DNA of 64,000 nt from assembly GCA_049941595.1 (NCBI GenBank), contig JBNFNA010000005.1, positions 248,001-312,000 of the forward strand, in the 5' to 3' direction. The notes below the pieces were generated by a model. That model saw only the letters and a program-made list of their open reading frames with translations, did not search any database and was not told the origin of the DNA. This DNA comes from Pasteurella sp049941595 (lineage in GTDB: Bacteria > Pseudomonadota > Gammaproteobacteria > Enterobacterales > Pasteurellaceae). The translations under genes were made by a program, and so were the position numbers. Of the stretch, positions 63,301 through 64,000 are shown piece after piece; the first letter of the stretch is position 1, and every line of letters starts with the position of its first letter.

Positions 63301-64000
63301 AATTGAGTCTTTGCCGCCTCAGAAATTGACATTTTATGTTCAAGTTCAAGCACTTGATCTGTCAAACTTTCTGCGTGAGCTTCAAATTCTTCGTGATACG
63401 CATCAATATTTTTGACATTTAAATCCGCTAAACCACATAAAGTTTTTGCTTTTTCAAGTGCTGCAATTGCTTGTTGATATTGCAATGCACGGGTTTGTTG
63501 CGCATCTAATGCTTGTTGATAATCCGCTAATTGCGCGCGAATTTGATCCACTTCGTGCTCCGATTGCTCGACTTGCACTTGTGCTTCTTCTAAATGTTCA
63601 TTTGCGGTTTCAACAACGATTTTTTGTTCTTCTAAACGCTCGACAATTTCTGCAACATCTTCTTGATAACGTGATATTTTTTCTTGATGACGTAATGCAT
63701 TAAGCACTAAATTCAAATGATCAACCGCACTTTGGTGATCCACTTCTAATGTTTTCTCATTTTCTGTGAGCTCTGCTAATTCGCGGCTTAACTCGACTAA
63801 ACGTTGTTGAGAAAAACGTTGTTCTGCTTTGGCTTTGTACCAATCTTGGCGAAAACGAACCGCACTTTCAATGTTGCCACGACGTTCATTTGCATTACGC
63901 ATATAATCTGAAGCCACATAATTGGTGGTTTCAGTAATTAAATGTTTGAATAAATCACGATCAGATTGGGTCACTTTGATCGCTTCTAAGGTCATACGGT
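60312..64000 (-). CDS. mukB: Chromosome partition protein MukB, N-terminal part outside the window
   Basis: SMC-like ATPase that compacts the chromosome with MukE and MukF. The visible 1,200-odd residues are the long coiled-coil arms, the hinge (about 61,900-62,900) and the C-terminal ATPase head with signature [21 protein letters not shown] and Walker B [11 protein letters not shown]. The N-terminal head with the Walker A motif lies beyond base 64000. MukB is usually about 1,490-1,510 aa, so roughly 270-280 residues are missing. mukF and mukE should follow outside the window. The 63,995 ATG is internal, not the start. Confidence 0.95.
   Translation of the reverse strand, partial: [1228 protein letters not shown]

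Noticed and set aside
1..64000. CRISPR array, complete insertion sequence or rRNA operon
   Set aside because: No spaced repeat array, no IS ends with a transposase and no rRNA sequence seen on reading through.

Overview
The window comes from a Pasteurellaceae chromosome, most likely a Haemophilus species. The main evidence is the Haemophilus-type DNA uptake signal AAGTGCGGT (or its complement), found roughly four to five dozen times by eye, many copies arranged as inverted pairs that act as intergenic terminators. Base composition is AT-rich, and nearly every gene product has a clear Haemophilus/gammaproteobacterial counterpart. The local order partly matches that family (hmrM next to ribE, lpoA-yraN-diaA-dolP, pheST-ihfA-nlpC, moaACDE, a LysR gene next to topA, sbcB and mukB close together). 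A PbpC and an alpha-2-macroglobulin gene are also present. I cannot fix the species; an H. parainfluenzae-like strain is plausible.

Layout. 1-9.1 kb: 3' part of cysB, a giant alpha-2-macroglobulin lipoprotein, dapD, tehB and a cold-shock gene. 9.2-12.34 kb: a decayed integrated element ending at tRNA-Val(GAC). It holds a phage-type lipoprotein, a degraded phage remnant, an intact two-gene unit (59-aa protein plus 263-aa membrane protein) and an integrase with its middle deleted; I see no perfect uptake signal from about 8.24 to 14.55 kb. 12.5-23.9 kb: pykA, a Gfo/Idh/MocA oxidoreductase with hmrM, ribE, the envelope/replication cluster lpoA-yraN-diaA-dolP with divergent rsmI, and pbpC. 24-34.6 kb: asnS, a ROK regulator with bioD2, a DedA protein, rplY with a hairpin leader, a patatin-like protein, truA-accD-folC, a histidine phosphatase and an RluA-type synthase.

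34.7-43 kb: pheS, a small exported protein, pheT, ihfA, an NlpC/P60 lipoprotein, a YvcK-like protein, then a probable molybdenum-cofactor riboswitch ahead of moaA-moaC-moaD-moaE. 43-51 kb: aspC, purK-purE with a PurR-type palindrome upstream, pepN, pyrD and an RNase AM-type PHP protein. 51-64 kb: a LysR regulator divergent from topA, a yqjD/yqjE/yqjK-like membrane set, an unknown 213-aa protein, a mostly empty 0.7-kb gap, sbcB, a DMT transporter, a small PD-(D/E)XK-like protein and the C-terminal part of mukB.

Most of the window is core housekeeping: translation and tRNA modification, nucleotide, lysine and riboflavin synthesis, Moco synthesis, cell-wall synthesis (lpoA, pbpC, alpha-2-macroglobulin) and chromosome maintenance (topA, mukB, sbcB, ihfA, diaA). 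The best candidate for something undescribed is the small-protein/membrane-protein pair preserved inside the wrecked tRNA-Val island. Secondary candidates are the exported protein between pheS and pheT, the 213-aa protein at 55.9 kb and the PD-(D/E)XK-like gene beside mukB.
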